From contig NZ_JTJC03000001.1 of NCBI RefSeq assembly GCF_000817735.3, forward strand, positions 1-64,000: a stretch of DNA of 64,000 nucleotides. Direction: 5' to 3'. Both the position numbers and the translations under genes were made by a program. Below the pieces are notes generated by a model. It saw nothing but the letters and a program-made list of their open reading frames with translations, made no database searches and was not told the DNA's origin. Shown one piece after another: positions 9,359 to 17,915 of the stretch (the first letter of the stretch is position 1; every line of letters begins with the position of its first letter). This DNA is from Scytonema millei VB511283 (GTDB lineage: Bacteria; Cyanobacteriota; Cyanobacteriia; Cyanobacteriales; Chroococcidiopsidaceae).

Positions 9359-9685
9359 ATGAGTAATCCTCTGGTTCATGCCTTCTTTGTCGGTAGGGCA
9401 GCGGCTGAAATTGTCAGCGAAAAGTTAGAAAATGCATTGACCGATGCGCTGAGCGAATTAGGTAAATTTGATGCTGAAGCACGAGAGCAACTGCGGCAAT
9501 TTACCGAACAGGTGACGGAGCGAGCAGAGCGGGAAATGGAAGTGGCGACTGTAGGTAGAAGTACTACGGAGATAGTGCCTCAAAGCTCGCAACCCGCCGA
9601 CTTGCAGGCAACAATCGACGATATGCGGGCTGAAATTGCCCTACTACGGGCTGAATTACAACGCTATCGCAGCAACTCCCTCTAA
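9359..9685 (+). CDS. Conserved cyanobacterial coiled-coil protein, DUF6825-like
   Basis: A 108-residue acidic helical protein. The N-terminal block NPLVHAFFVGRAAAEIVSEKLE followed by ALTDALSELGKFDAEAREQLRQF matches what I recall of DUF6825, a family of cyanobacteria and plastids with unknown biochemical role. The C-terminal 30 residues look like a coiled coil (IDDMRAEIALLRAELQRYR). It ends 37 bases before the proposed start of the ABC1-kinase gene, so the two are probably cotranscribed. The family name is from memory. Confidence 0.72.
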   Translation: MSNPLVHAFFVGRAAAEIVSEKLENALTDALSELGKFDAEAREQLRQFTEQVTERAEREMEVATVGRSTTEIVPQSSQPADLQATIDDMRAEIALLRAELQRYRSNSL

Positions 9686-9722
9686 CAGCATCTCTTACCC
9701 CTTACCCCTTACCGCTCGATCA

Positions 9723-11462
9723 GTGTCTGTTTTTTCTGCCGACTCCGCCCAAATTACAAGTTACGCCGATCGCATGGAGAAGACTTACACGAATAAGTCC
9801 TATCGTTGGAACCGCGAAAATTACTCGCGCCAACGACGGTTCGTAGACATTTGGATGTTTGTCCTGACGCTACTGTTTGGATTGTGGCTAGATGGAAAAG
9901 CTTGGAGCTATCCAGGCGGCGTAACTGAAGCTAGAAAGATTGCTAGGCGCAAAAAACAGGCAATCTGGATTCGCAATACTTTATTGGATCTGGGTCCGAC
10001 CTTTATCAAAGTCGGACAGCTATTCTCTACCCGTGCCGATTTATTTCCTGGCGAATATGTTGAAGAACTCGCAAAGTTACAGGATCGGGTTCCCGCCTTT
10101 GGCTACGAACAAGTAGAAGCAACGGTAGAACGAGAATTAGGCAAAAAGATTCCCGAATTGTTTCATAGTTTTGAACCCATACCTCTAGCAGCGGCGAGTT
10201 TAGGTCAAGTCCATAAAGCTAAATTGCGATCGGGTGAGGAGGTTGTTGTCAAAATACAACGCCCTGGATTAAAAAAACTGTTTGAAATTGACCTGGCGAT
10301 TCTCAAAGGTATTACACGCTACTTTCAAAACCATCCCGACTGGGGGCGCGGTCGAGATTGGCTGGGAATATATGAAGAGTGTTGTCGCATTCTTTGGGAA
10401 GAAATTGATTATTTAAATGAAGGTCGCAATGCCGATACGTTTCGCCGCAATTTTCGCGAGTACGATTGGGTTAAAGTCCCTCGAATTTACTGGCGTTACA
10501 CTTCCCCGCAGGTTTTAACTCTGGAATATGCGCCAGGGATCAAGATCAGCCACTACGAAGCGATAGAAGCCGCTGGCTTAGATCGGAAGTTGATTGCCAA
10601 ACAAGGGGCTGAAGCCTATTTACACCAGTTACTTAATAATGGCTTCTTTCACGCCGACCCGCACCCGGGTAATATCGCTGTTAGTCCCGAAGGGTCGCTG
10701 ATTTTTTATGATTTTGGCATGATGGGACGGATCAAGGCAAACGTGCGCGAACAGTTGATGAAGACACTGTTCGGCATTGCGCAAAAAGATGGCGATCGCG
10801 TGGTTGCATCTTTAGTAGAACTGGGCGCTTTAGCACCTACAGATGATATGGGTCCAGTCCGGCGATCGGTGCAGTTTATGCTGGACAATTTCATGGATAA
10901 GCCGTTTGAGAATCAATCGGTGAGTGCGATTAGCGACGATCTTTATGAAATTGCCTACGGTCAGCCATTTCGCTTTCCGGCTACTTTTACGTTCGTCATG
11001 CGGGCTTTTTCTACTCTTGAAGGGGTCGGCAAGGGCTTAGACCCTGAGTTCAACTTTATGGAAGTTGCTAAACCTTTTGCATTCCAGCTTATGACTGATG
11101 GTAATGGTTCTGTTGATGGCAATAGCTTCTTGAATGAATTAAGTCGTCAAGCTGCCCAAGTGGGTAGTACTGCTTTCGGCTTACCAAGACGCTTAGAAGA
11201 CACCCTCGAAAAACTGGAACGAGGAGATTTGCGCGTGCGGGTACGGTCAATTGAAACAGAACGCTTGTTGCGGCGACAGAGTAGCGTCCAAGTCGCCATT
11301 ACTTACGCTCTAATTGTCAGTTCCTTCACGATTTCGGCAACGATTCTGTTAATTAGTCAATTTGCTTGGCTAGCATTGATCCCTGGGGCGATCGCCGCCG
11401 GAACTGGATTTTCTCTGATTCGCTTGCTGATGCGCCTCGATCGCTACGACAAAATGTTTTAA
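9723..11462 (+). CDS. ABC1/AarF (UbiB-like) atypical protein kinase
   Basis: Member of the ABC1K/UbiB family, membrane-associated ATP-binding proteins linked to quinone biosynthesis and thylakoid lipid metabolism. Seen: KVGQLFSTRADLFP (the KxGQ motif), the Ala-rich loop AAASLGQVHKA, the ATP lysine in VVKIQRPG, HADPHPGN in the catalytic loop, and YDFGMMG as the DFG motif. Two hydrophobic C-terminal helices (about residues 520-565) suggest membrane anchoring. The longest frame begins inside the preceding gene at 9636; GTG 9723 (580 residues) or ATG 9774 are more plausible, and neither has a clear ribosome binding site. Quinone-pathway assignment is inferred from the family. Confidence 0.9.
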   Translation: MSVFSADSAQITSYADRMEKTYTNKSYRWNRENYSRQRRFVDIWMFVLTLLFGLWLDGKAWSYPGGVTEARKIARRKKQAIWIRNTLLDLGPTFIKVGQLFSTRADLFPGEYVEELAKLQDRVPAFGYEQVEATVERELGKKIPELFHSFEPIPLAAASLGQVHKAKLRSGEEVVVKIQRPGLKKLFEIDLAILKGITRYFQNHPDWGRGRDWLGIYEECCRILWEEIDYLNEGRNADTFRRNFREYDWVKVPRIYWRYTSPQVLTLEYAPGIKISHYEAIEAAGLDRKLIAKQGAEAYLHQLLNNGFFHADPHPGNIAVSPEGSLIFYDFGMMGRIKANVREQLMKTLFGIAQKDGDRVVASLVELGALAPTDDMGPVRRSVQFMLDNFMDKPFENQSVSAISDDLYEIAYGQPFRFPATFTFVMRAFSTLEGVGKGLDPEFNFMEVAKPFAFQLMTDGNGSVDGNSFLNELSRQAAQVGSTAFGLPRRLEDTLEKLERGDLRVRVRSIETERLLRRQSSVQVAITYALIVSSFTISATILLISQFAWLALIPGAIAAGTGFSLIRLLMRLDRYDKMF

Positions 11463-11509
11463 ATCAGTTATCAGTTATCAGTTGTCAGTTATCAGCGAGT
11501 AGTGAGTGT

Positions 11510-11533
11510 AGGGTGTGTTATGCAACGCACCCT
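11510..11533. terminator. Hairpin downstream of the ABC1-kinase gene
   Basis: AGGGTGTGTT-ATGC-AACGCACCCT gives a 10-bp stem with one G-T pair and a 4-nt loop, followed by ATTTTGTTCTTT. It is a plausible factor-independent terminator. The sequence also resembles a common cyanobacterial repeat containing AACGCACCCT, so it may be a repeat that doubles as terminator. Confidence 0.5.
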
Positions 11534-11870
11534 ATTTTGTTCTTTCAGAAGAAAGATGGCGATCGCCTGCCATACCGCAAAGATTGAGATATGCAACCTG
11601 CGATACATTTCGCCGACTCGCCGCAGATTGCTAGAACCTCGATCGCGATCGAAGACTAACATTTTGACTTTTGACTTTTGCCTTTTGACTTGCCAATCCG
11701 CTGCATCTAGGTCTGTCTATAAGTATATCTACTTAGTTTTGTTCGGTCTGAGCATTTTTCTGGGACAGAACTTGTTAAAACTATCGATAAATTTCCTCAT
11801 ATCTACCGAAATCGAGATTCTGCCTTTTGATTTAATATGTATACCCAATAAGAAGTAGCGCATCTTGTCA
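11534..11870. other. Gene-poor stretch before nblA
   Basis: No supported gene. Open frames here lack family features and partly read ACTTTTGACTTTTGCC repeat DNA (about 11662-11690). A HIP1-type double palindrome is at about 11641-11652. Confidence 0.5.
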
Positions 11871-11919
11871 AGCAGTTGTTAAATTTGTTAATACATAGAG
11901 AAACAACTGCTGTTATACT
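11871..11919 (+). promoter_or_regulatory. Candidate nblA promoter with inverted and direct repeats
   Basis: A perfect inverted repeat, AGCAGTTGTT (11871-11880) and AACAACTGCT (11902-11911), lies just before a good -10 box TATACT (11914-11919). Inside it TTGTTAA occurs twice with a 9-bp period (11876-11882, 11885-11891). No good -35 hexamer is seen, which is typical of activator-dependent promoters. The regulator is not identified; it does not match a canonical GTA-N8-TAC NtcA site. Confidence 0.45.
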
Positions 11920-11988
11920 CAAGCAAAGCTTCCACGAAGCCAAGCTAGAACCAACTCAGTCACTACGTTTGTTTTCAGGAGTTAACTT

Positions 11989-12183
11989 ATGAGTCACCCA
12001 ATTGAACTCTCACTCGAACAGCAATTCAACATCCGCTCGTTTGAAACTCAGGTAGAAAAGATGGATCGAGAACAGGCACAAGACTTTCTCGTGAAGTTAT
12101 ATCGTCAAATGGTTATGCGCGAAGCCACCTACAAGGAATTGCTCAAGCACCATTGGGGTATAGACGGAGGTAATTGGCAATAA
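11989..12183 (+). CDS. nblA: Phycobilisome degradation protein NblA
   Basis: NblA is a small helical adaptor made under nutrient starvation; it binds phycobiliproteins and recruits the Clp protease to dismantle the phycobilisome. At 64 residues it has the family layout: PIELSLEQQFNIRSFETQV, then the acidic QAQDFLVKLYRQMVMREATY helix and a short KHHWGID tail. GGAG lies about 8 bases before the ATG. It stands alone with about 520 bp of free DNA upstream and 475 downstream, consistent with its own regulated promoter. Confidence 0.96.
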   Translation: MSHPIELSLEQQFNIRSFETQVEKMDREQAQDFLVKLYRQMVMREATYKELLKHHWGIDGGNWQ

Positions 12184-12658
12184 ACGCCTAAGCCATGTCT
12201 ACAGCAGTAGGCGACCTCCATCTCTTGCTGAGTTCCAAGCGGGAAAGGAGCTGGGGATGCTGGGGCGTCAACTCAACACAAAAACCAAAAACTGAGAAAA
12301 CATCAGACTGCGATTAGAATGTTTAATAGTTAGCGACACTACTGATGAAAAAAATCGTACAACCAACCAGTAGATGTCAATAGTAGGCTAGACCAGTGCG
12401 TGAAAATCAGAGAGTTCTCGCGATCGAGCAAACTGTGGCGAGGGTGATAGTGGACACAAAGTAAAATCCACTCAAATCATAACGAGTCAGTTAAAGAAAT
12501 TTGATAGATTTGATCGGCGATCGAAAACTGCTAAGTTTCAGGTATACCAGTTTTTGATGTGCGAAGGTAATTGAGAATACTTCCACGCTCCAAAGTACAA
12601 AACATAAAACTTATGGATCGCTCATAATCAAAGAAGAGTATTGCTATCTGAGTAAGTC
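12184..12658. other. Intergenic region between nblA and the creatininase-family gene
   Basis: 475 bp without a convincing gene or RNA. CGCCTA (12185-12190) and TAGGCG (about 12208-12213) could pair as a weak stem after nblA, without a U-run. The rest shows no repeats or motifs I recognise. Confidence 0.4.
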
Positions 12659-13405
12659 ATGTTATTGCATCTGAGTACCTGGCTGGAAGTAGAAGCATAT
12701 CTAGAGCATTCCCAAGGCGTAATTATGCCAATAGGTTCTACAGAGCAACATGGACCTACAGGATTGATTGGAACGGATGCGATTTGTGCAGAAGCGATCG
12801 CCAAAGGAGTCGGAGAGGCGACGCAAGCACTGGTTGCACCTACAATCAACATTGGGATGGCACTGCACCACACTGCTTTTCCTGGTTCTATGAGCCTGCG
12901 ACCCAGCACGATGATTCAAGTGGTAAAAGAATACATAACTTGTCTAGTAAAGGCTGGATTTACCAAATTCTTTTTTATCAACGGTCACGGTGGTAACATT
13001 GCTACCCTAAAAGCAGCATTTTCCGAAACCTACGCTCATTTAGCCGATCTCAACCTACCTAATGCTGGTAACATCAAGTGCTATCTAGGTAACTGGTTTA
13101 TGTGTGGTTCTGTCTATCAGTTAGCAAAAGAATTATACGGCGACAAAGAAGGTTCTCACGCTACGCCAAGCGAAGTTGCACTCACCCAGTACGTTTATCC
13201 AGAAGCAATCAAACAAGCGCCTCTATCGCCAGAAGTGGGGAGAGGATATAAAATTTACGGTGCAGAAGATTTCCGCCGTCGTTATCCCGATGGCAGAATG
13301 GGTTCCGATCCCGCCTTAGCAACCCCAGAACACGGGAAGCAGTTCTATGAGTTGGCGGTGAAGGAGTTGAGTCACACTTATCTAGAATTTGTGAATGGGG
13401 AGTAG
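12659..13405 (+). CDS. Creatininase-family amidohydrolase
   Basis: Metal-dependent hydrolase of the creatininase/FAPy-deformylase/MftE superfamily, 248 residues. Metal-binding motifs are visible: GSTEQHGP at residues 23-30 (with the Glu and His ligands), GTDA, and NGHGGN at about 109-114. Substrates in the family range from creatinine to formamidopyrimidines and peptides, so the substrate here cannot be named. No pathway partners are next to it. Creatinine use is unlikely in a phototroph without neighbouring creatinase genes. Confidence 0.9.
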   Translation: MLLHLSTWLEVEAYLEHSQGVIMPIGSTEQHGPTGLIGTDAICAEAIAKGVGEATQALVAPTINIGMALHHTAFPGSMSLRPSTMIQVVKEYITCLVKAGFTKFFFINGHGGNIATLKAAFSETYAHLADLNLPNAGNIKCYLGNWFMCGSVYQLAKELYGDKEGSHATPSEVALTQYVYPEAIKQAPLSPEVGRGYKIYGAEDFRRRYPDGRMGSDPALATPEHGKQFYELAVKELSHTYLEFVNGE

Positions 13406-13477
13406 ACAATACTTGGTAATTGGTAATCGGTAGTTAGTCTGTTAACTCTCCCTTGTCTTCTTATTCCCGACTCCCCT

Positions 13478-13545
13478 GTACGAGCGGGTTTAGCAGATAG
13501 CTTGACGATTCCAGCTTGCGATTTTTGGTCAAAACCCGCCCCTAC
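13478..13545. repeat. Inverted-repeat element, GTAC..GCGGGTTT / AAACCCGCCCCTAC, copy 1
   Basis: The left arm GTACGAGCGGGTTT and right arm AAAACCCGCCCCTAC enclose about 39 bp of unrelated sequence. Two more copies with the same arms and different insides are at 33529-33557 and 51407-51469. It ends one base before the KDPG-aldolase stop codon. Confidence 0.75.
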
Positions 13546-14238
13546 CTACGACTCCCGACTCCCGACTCCTAACATGAGAGTTTTAGCCAATTGCGCGATC
13601 GCCTCCCAATTTTCTGCTTCAATAAAATTTTTGGGAAATAATTGACCGGATAAGCCTACCGCGATCGCACCTGCTGCAATAAATTCTTTGGCATTTTCTA
13701 ACGTTACTCCACCGGTAGGAATTAAAGGAATATTCCCCAACGGTGCTTGTAGGCTCTTAATATAGCTCGTGCCTCCTAGTGCTTGCACGGGAAACACTTT
13801 GACGCAACTCGCTCCCGCCATCCACGCCGTGACAATTTCTGTGGGAGAGAGCGCTCCTGGAACAATCGGTATACCCCGAGCTACAGCAGCTTGAATTAAG
13901 ACAGAATCGACATGGGGAGTGAAGAGAAATTGCGCTCCAGAGGCGATCGCCTGTTGCAGTTGTTCTAAAGTTAGAATCGTTCCCGTACCAATTGTACAAG
14001 TAGGTAACTCGCGACGCAGTTGCGCAATCAACTCGGCGGGGCGATCGCTATTCCAAGTAACTTCGATTAACTGCATTCCTCCTGCTGCTACCGCTTTTGC
14101 CATTTGACAACCTAGCTCAATTTTATTGGCACGGATCACAGCGATTGCTCTATTTTGCTGCAATAACTTCAACCATGAATCGTTAAACATTGTCTTACCG
14201 AGCAGCTCAGCAAATCGATCGTTACCTGTCTGAAACAT
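13546..14238 (-). CDS. eda: KDPG/KHG aldolase (2-dehydro-3-deoxyphosphogluconate aldolase)
   Basis: Class I aldolase that cleaves KDPG to pyruvate and glyceraldehyde-3-phosphate, the last step of the Entner-Doudoroff route. The catalytic Glu is in LIEVTWNSD, the Schiff-base Lys in CVKVFP, and the phosphate-binding loop is PTGGVT. The first 16 residues are outside the family core, so translation may start at the ATG at 14190 (MFNDSW). The last residues GSRES are encoded by GGGAGTC heptamer DNA, showing that repeat growth has reached the gene end. No other Entner-Doudoroff gene is adjacent. Confidence 0.93.
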   Translation of the reverse strand: MFQTGNDRFAELLGKTMFNDSWLKLLQQNRAIAVIRANKIELGCQMAKAVAAGGMQLIEVTWNSDRPAELIAQLRRELPTCTIGTGTILTLEQLQQAIASGAQFLFTPHVDSVLIQAAVARGIPIVPGALSPTEIVTAWMAGASCVKVFPVQALGGTSYIKSLQAPLGNIPLIPTGGVTLENAKEFIAAGAIAVGLSGQLFPKNFIEAENWEAIAQLAKTLMLGVGSRES

Positions 14239-14337
14239 ATGTCTAGCAACAGTTCAGATGTCAGTCGCCAGCTGGATGAACCTAAAATCAGGCGCTTTTA
14301 ATCTATTATCATCCCTTTACTATTCTGAAGTATAAGT

Positions 14338-15177
14338 ATGCCACTGCACACGCTTGTAGACTTCGATCCTAATTATCAACAAATTCTTGATGGGGATGAT
14401 GTCAAATGGTTGGAAGTCTATACAGAAGAAGGACAAAAAGTTGGCACGGTGACTGACGCACTACTCGATCGCGAAGGTCGATTTCGTTATCTAGTCATTG
14501 ATTATCGTTTTGATGCGACAGGAAAGCAAATATTAATTCCAATTGGACTCGCTCGAATTGATGATGACCGACGACGAATTTACGTCAACGATTTGAGTTA
14601 CGCTCAAGTGGCACGACTGCCAGAATATAGCGATCGCCATGCCGTTGACTATGACTACGAAGAACGAGTACGCAATGTTTATCGTACAACTAACGAGCAG
14701 GGTATCGGCTCCGAGCGCGAGACGTACAACTATCAACAAGATGCATCTTTATATAATTTAAACGAGCAAAATCACCTGACTTTTAAACTTTATGAAGAAA
14801 GACTAATAGCTAATAAGAAGCGCGTTAAAGCTGGAGAAGTTGCGATCGGCAAACTTGTTGAAACAGAGATAGAACGGGTAGAAATGCCAATTACTAAAGA
14901 GCGATTGGTCATTGAGAGACTGCCTGCCTCAGATACCAATATAGTTGCTTCCGACGTACCTATGTTTGCTGAGGGAGAAATTGCGCGGGTAGAGCTGCAC
15001 GCAGAAACGCCAGAAATTTATAAAGAAGCTTTTGTCAGAGAAGAAGTCACAGTCAAAAAAATAATAGAACAAGATCTTGTAGAAGCAACAGAATCAGTAC
15101 GACATCAAGAACTAGATGTGACAGTTAAAGGTCAGCCAGATGTAGATGTAGTTAATCGGATACGCGATCGCGATTAG
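14338..15177 (+). CDS. PRC-barrel and DUF2382 (YsnF/AvaK-like) protein, paralogue 1
   Basis: The N-terminal half (about 1-90) is a PRC-barrel: a DGDDVKWLEVYTEEGQKVG start, then VTDALLDREGRFRYLVID. The C-terminal part (150-265) is the highly charged DUF2382 domain, with KLYEERLIANKKRVKAGEVAI and EEVTVKK blocks. Such proteins are soluble, acidic and often stress-linked in cyanobacteria (AvaK in Anabaena akinetes), but no activity is known. It is the first of three related genes in tandem. The ATG follows TTCTGAAGTATAAGT with no strong ribosome binding site. Confidence 0.9.
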   Translation: MPLHTLVDFDPNYQQILDGDDVKWLEVYTEEGQKVGTVTDALLDREGRFRYLVIDYRFDATGKQILIPIGLARIDDDRRRIYVNDLSYAQVARLPEYSDRHAVDYDYEERVRNVYRTTNEQGIGSERETYNYQQDASLYNLNEQNHLTFKLYEERLIANKKRVKAGEVAIGKLVETEIERVEMPITKERLVIERLPASDTNIVASDVPMFAEGEIARVELHAETPEIYKEAFVREEVTVKKIIEQDLVEATESVRHQELDVTVKGQPDVDVVNRIRDRD

Positions 15178-15214
15178 TCTACTCTTACCCTTACTAGTTG
15201 CGAATTTATTGTCA

Positions 15215-15231
15215 GGTGGGCGTTGCCCACC
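15215..15231. repeat. Palindromic repeat GGTGGGC-N3-GCCCACC, copy 1
   Basis: A perfect 7-bp stem with a 3-nt loop, followed by CTACTG. Close copies are at 51357-51375 and 55764-55785, all followed by CC(C)T. Confidence 0.8.
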
Positions 15232-15360
15232 CTACTGAATCAAAATATATAAGTAATGCCGAACAATCTATCCATAGAAGTATGGTTTTTAAACAATCTC
15301 TTTCAATAGTAAGAGGAAATGTTGTGAGTATAGCTTTAATGTGAGTAGCAGAAAAAACCT

Positions 15361-15400
15361 ACAAATCGCCTCCAATGGTAGATTTGTCGTTCTTTCTTTT
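15361..15400 (+). terminator. Weak hairpin after the first DUF2382 gene
   Basis: ACAAATC (15361-15367) and GATTTGT (15381-15387) pair around 13 nt and are followed by CGTTCTTTCTTTTC. A plausible but weak terminator in the 383-bp gap between paralogues 1 and 2. Confidence 0.35.
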
Positions 15401-15560
15401 CTATGAAAAAATTAAAGGAAACGAAACAACACTTATCTAATTGCAGACTGCCCGTATAAATAACTCATTCCCAGGATGAAATTGAATATTTCATTTGGAA
15501 GATGAGAGGTGAAAAATTGTTTTTTAGGATAGAAGAAATTGAAGCGGGAGAAAACAAATT

Positions 15561-16532
15561 ATGGCTTTGCATAAAATCTCAGATTTCGACCCCGATTATC
15601 GCAGCAGCTTTGACGATCGCGATATGAAAGGTTACTCTGTATATTCAGAAAATGATGAAAAAATCGGCTCAGTCAGCGACATTTTAGTAGATGAAGAAGG
15701 GCGCTTCCGCTATTTTATAGTGGATCTAGGTTTTTGGATTTTTGGCAAAAAAGTTCTGTTGCCAATGGGTCGCTCCAGAATTGATTACAATGCAGACCGT
15801 ATATATGCAACTGGTTTGACTCGCGAACAAGCAGAAAATTTACCAGAGTATAACGAACAAGATTTAGTCGATTACGACTACGAAGAGAGAGTCAGAGGAG
15901 TATATCGTACCCCAAATTATGGTACAGCAAGTACGATGGGTACGATGGGTACGATGGGTACGATGGGTTCAACCGCAGCTGCTCCAATCGAGCGTGAGGC
16001 TACACTTGATGCAACTGCACCGCTAGATCCATCTCCTTCTAATACAGGCTATACAGCAGCTGCTACTAGCTACAATCGCGACACCTACAAGTATGACGAC
16101 CACGATTCAGACTTGTACAATCTTAACGAGCAGAACCACCAAAGTCTCAAACTCTACGAAGAAAGATTGATTGCCAACAAGCGTCGCGTCAAGACTGGGG
16201 AAGTTACAATTGGCAAGCATGTAGAGGTCGAAACAGAGAGAGTTGCAGTACCCGTAGAAAAAGAGCGAGTCGTCATCGAGCGCGTGACACCGACGGATGC
16301 TGGTAGACCTGTAGCACCTGGCGAAGTAGACTTCCGTGAGGGAGAAGTAGCACGGATGGAAGTTTATGAAGAAACGCCTGAAATTCGTAAAGAAGCGTTC
16401 GTGCGTGAAGAAGTTAAAGTGAAGAAGGTCGTAGATCATCAAACTGTTAACGCCGAAGAAACAATCCGCCGCGAAGAGTTGGATGTAAATACTGGCAACT
16501 TACCAGTTGATGAAAACCGCGATCGCATCTAA
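15561..16532 (+). CDS. PRC-barrel and DUF2382 protein, paralogue 2
   Basis: A 323-residue protein with the same design as its upstream neighbour: PRC-barrel at 1-95 (DDRDMKGYSVYSENDEKIGSV, VDEEGRFRYFIVDLG) and DUF2382 at about 190-310. The shared blocks, such as SDLYNLNEQNH and LKLYEERLIANK, indicate gene duplication. The linker contains TMG repeated four times, encoded by a 9-bp tandem repeat, then a Pro/Ala/Thr-rich stretch. AAGCGGGAG before the ATG is a fair ribosome binding site. A strong terminator follows. Confidence 0.9.
   Translation: MALHKISDFDPDYRSSFDDRDMKGYSVYSENDEKIGSVSDILVDEEGRFRYFIVDLGFWIFGKKVLLPMGRSRIDYNADRIYATGLTREQAENLPEYNEQDLVDYDYEERVRGVYRTPNYGTASTMGTMGTMGTMGSTAAAPIEREATLDATAPLDPSPSNTGYTAAATSYNRDTYKYDDHDSDLYNLNEQNHQSLKLYEERLIANKRRVKTGEVTIGKHVEVETERVAVPVEKERVVIERVTPTDAGRPVAPGEVDFREGEVARMEVYEETPEIRKEAFVREEVKVKKVVDHQTVNAEETIRREELDVNTGNLPVDENRDRI
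15933..15968 (+). repeat. Coding 9-bp tandem repeat, (ACGATGGGT)4
   Basis: Four identical 9-bp units in frame encode a TMG repeat in the interdomain linker of the second DUF2382 protein. Unit number is likely to vary between strains. Confidence 0.9.
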
Positions 16533-16570
16533 GACATACTGGAAGTAGGGATCGCTACTTCTTAAAAGTG

Positions 16571-16611
16571 AGTACAGACAGAGCGCAGATCGCGTACTGT
16601 CTGTACTTTTT
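16571..16611 (+). terminator. Factor-independent terminator after DUF2382 paralogue 2
   Basis: AGTACAGACAG (16571-16581) and CTGTCTGTACT (16597-16607) form a perfect 11-bp stem around a 15-nt loop, followed directly by TTTTT. It is the clearest single terminator in the window and separates paralogue 2 from paralogue 3. Confidence 0.88.
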
Positions 16612-16785
16612 CACAACGTTTTATTTTTTTGATTTTATCTTGCTCGCGCTCGCATTAAAAAGCTCTTTCCTACCATATTAGGAACATACCTTTCATTTAT
16701 AACCAGAGTTAATACGTATTCTATAAAATAATCAGACTTTTAACACAAATATTTTTTTAATAGGTTTTGAAATAGGTGTTTTAAA

Positions 16786-17688
16786 ATGATATATCCAACG
16801 TCCGATCGCAGCCATTTCAATCTCTTGGTTGAAAAACTCAGAAAGAAATTAAAGGATTTCTTCGTCGTAAATTTGCAAGGCGATCGAATTGGCATCGTAA
16901 AGGATATCATTGTAGATCGCCAACAGCAGTTACAATTGATCGTTTCTTCTAAAGTTGGGAGCTTAGCTTCAAACTTGCAAATCAACAGTAAGCAAATACG
17001 AAAAATTGAAGTAGCAGATAAATTTGTAGCAGTCGATTTTACATTTGTACCTGAAGAAATAGAGCGAGATATCACTCAAGAACCCGACCGAGAACTGCAT
17101 TCAAGTAGCAGTCAAGACATAATGATGAGAGGCGGCTTAGAAGTTGCTTCTAGCGAACCTCTAGCAAGGCAATTGGAAGTTGTACCATCGGAACTATCAG
17201 CACCCATGACCAGCGAAATAAACAACCAAATTAATACCCAATTGAGTTCATCTCAAGACATATCAACAGAAGAGATTATTAAATTACTAGCAGAAAGAGT
17301 AGTAGTAGAGCGAACAAAACGTAAAGTTGGCGAAGTTATTGTCCGCAAAGAAATAGAAACGCGGATGGTAGAAGTCCCAGTGCGGTATGAGAAGCTGATT
17401 GTAGAACAGGTTAATCCAGAACACAAGCAAATAGCTGAAATTAATTTAGGACAAGAAACTCTTGCCGATCGCAAAGTGAATTCCTGGGATGTTGGTGAAA
17501 AAAATCAAAGTGTAGGTGAATTGACAGTAACAGGTAGATTTGATTCGCCTAAAGTTGCCAGTCTATTATTAAACGCGATCGCCCGCGAACGTCAGCACGG
17601 ATGTCAGCAAATTCGGATTGAAATTGTCGTAGACAGTCCAGATAAACAAAAGACTTATCAAGAATGGTGCGATCGGTGTTCTCAGTAA
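16786..17688 (+). CDS. DUF2382 protein with degenerate PRC-barrel, paralogue 3
   Basis: 300 residues. The N-terminus (about 20-90, DFFVVNLQGDRIGIVKDIIVDRQ) is a divergent PRC-like barrel, and a single DUF2382 block covers about 160-215 (VVVERTKRKVGEVIVRKEIETRMVEVPV). The C-terminal 60 residues (GELTVTGRFDSPKVASLLL...RIEIVVDSP) are not shared with the two upstream genes. An upstream gap with terminator suggests its own promoter. Function unknown; shares the stress-protein context of its relatives. Confidence 0.82.
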   Translation: MIYPTSDRSHFNLLVEKLRKKLKDFFVVNLQGDRIGIVKDIIVDRQQQLQLIVSSKVGSLASNLQINSKQIRKIEVADKFVAVDFTFVPEEIERDITQEPDRELHSSSSQDIMMRGGLEVASSEPLARQLEVVPSELSAPMTSEINNQINTQLSSSQDISTEEIIKLLAERVVVERTKRKVGEVIVRKEIETRMVEVPVRYEKLIVEQVNPEHKQIAEINLGQETLADRKVNSWDVGEKNQSVGELTVTGRFDSPKVASLLLNAIARERQHGCQQIRIEIVVDSPDKQKTYQEWCDRCSQ

Positions 17689-17694
17689 GAAAGG

Positions 17695-17840
17695 AGTAGG
17701 GAGCAGGGAGTAGGGAGTAGGGTGTAATGGGGAGAATTCGGAATTAATTTTGAATTTTCTTGCTCCCTCAGCTCCCTCAGCTCCCTTGTCTTCTTTTTCC
17801 CTTCCCTCACTCCTCACTCCTCACTCCTCGCCCCTCAAAC
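17695..17840. repeat. Repeat cluster (GGGAGCA/GGGAGTA and CTCCCTCAG, CTCACTCCT units)
   Basis: Purine heptamers GGGAGCAGGGAGTAGGGAGTAGG on the plus strand are followed by pyrimidine units GCTCCCTCAGCTCCC and CTCACTCCTCACTCCTC. The two halves are roughly complementary and could fold on each other. Confidence 0.75.
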
Positions 17841-17915
17841 GATCGCTTTGTAGCAAGACACATAATCTTGGTACTATAAATGCTTGCAGCCAAGATCTAA
17901 ACAAAATTTAAAGAT

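Noticed and set aside
11502-11858. 118-residue open frame after the ABC1-kinase gene
   Set aside because: It starts in repeat DNA and a hairpin, reads ACTTTTGACTTTTG repeat, has odd composition and no family features.
16107-16442. 111-residue minus-strand open frame opposite the second DUF2382 gene
   Set aside because: Phe/Tyr-rich shadow of the charged DUF2382 codons; the same effect is seen opposite the third paralogue.
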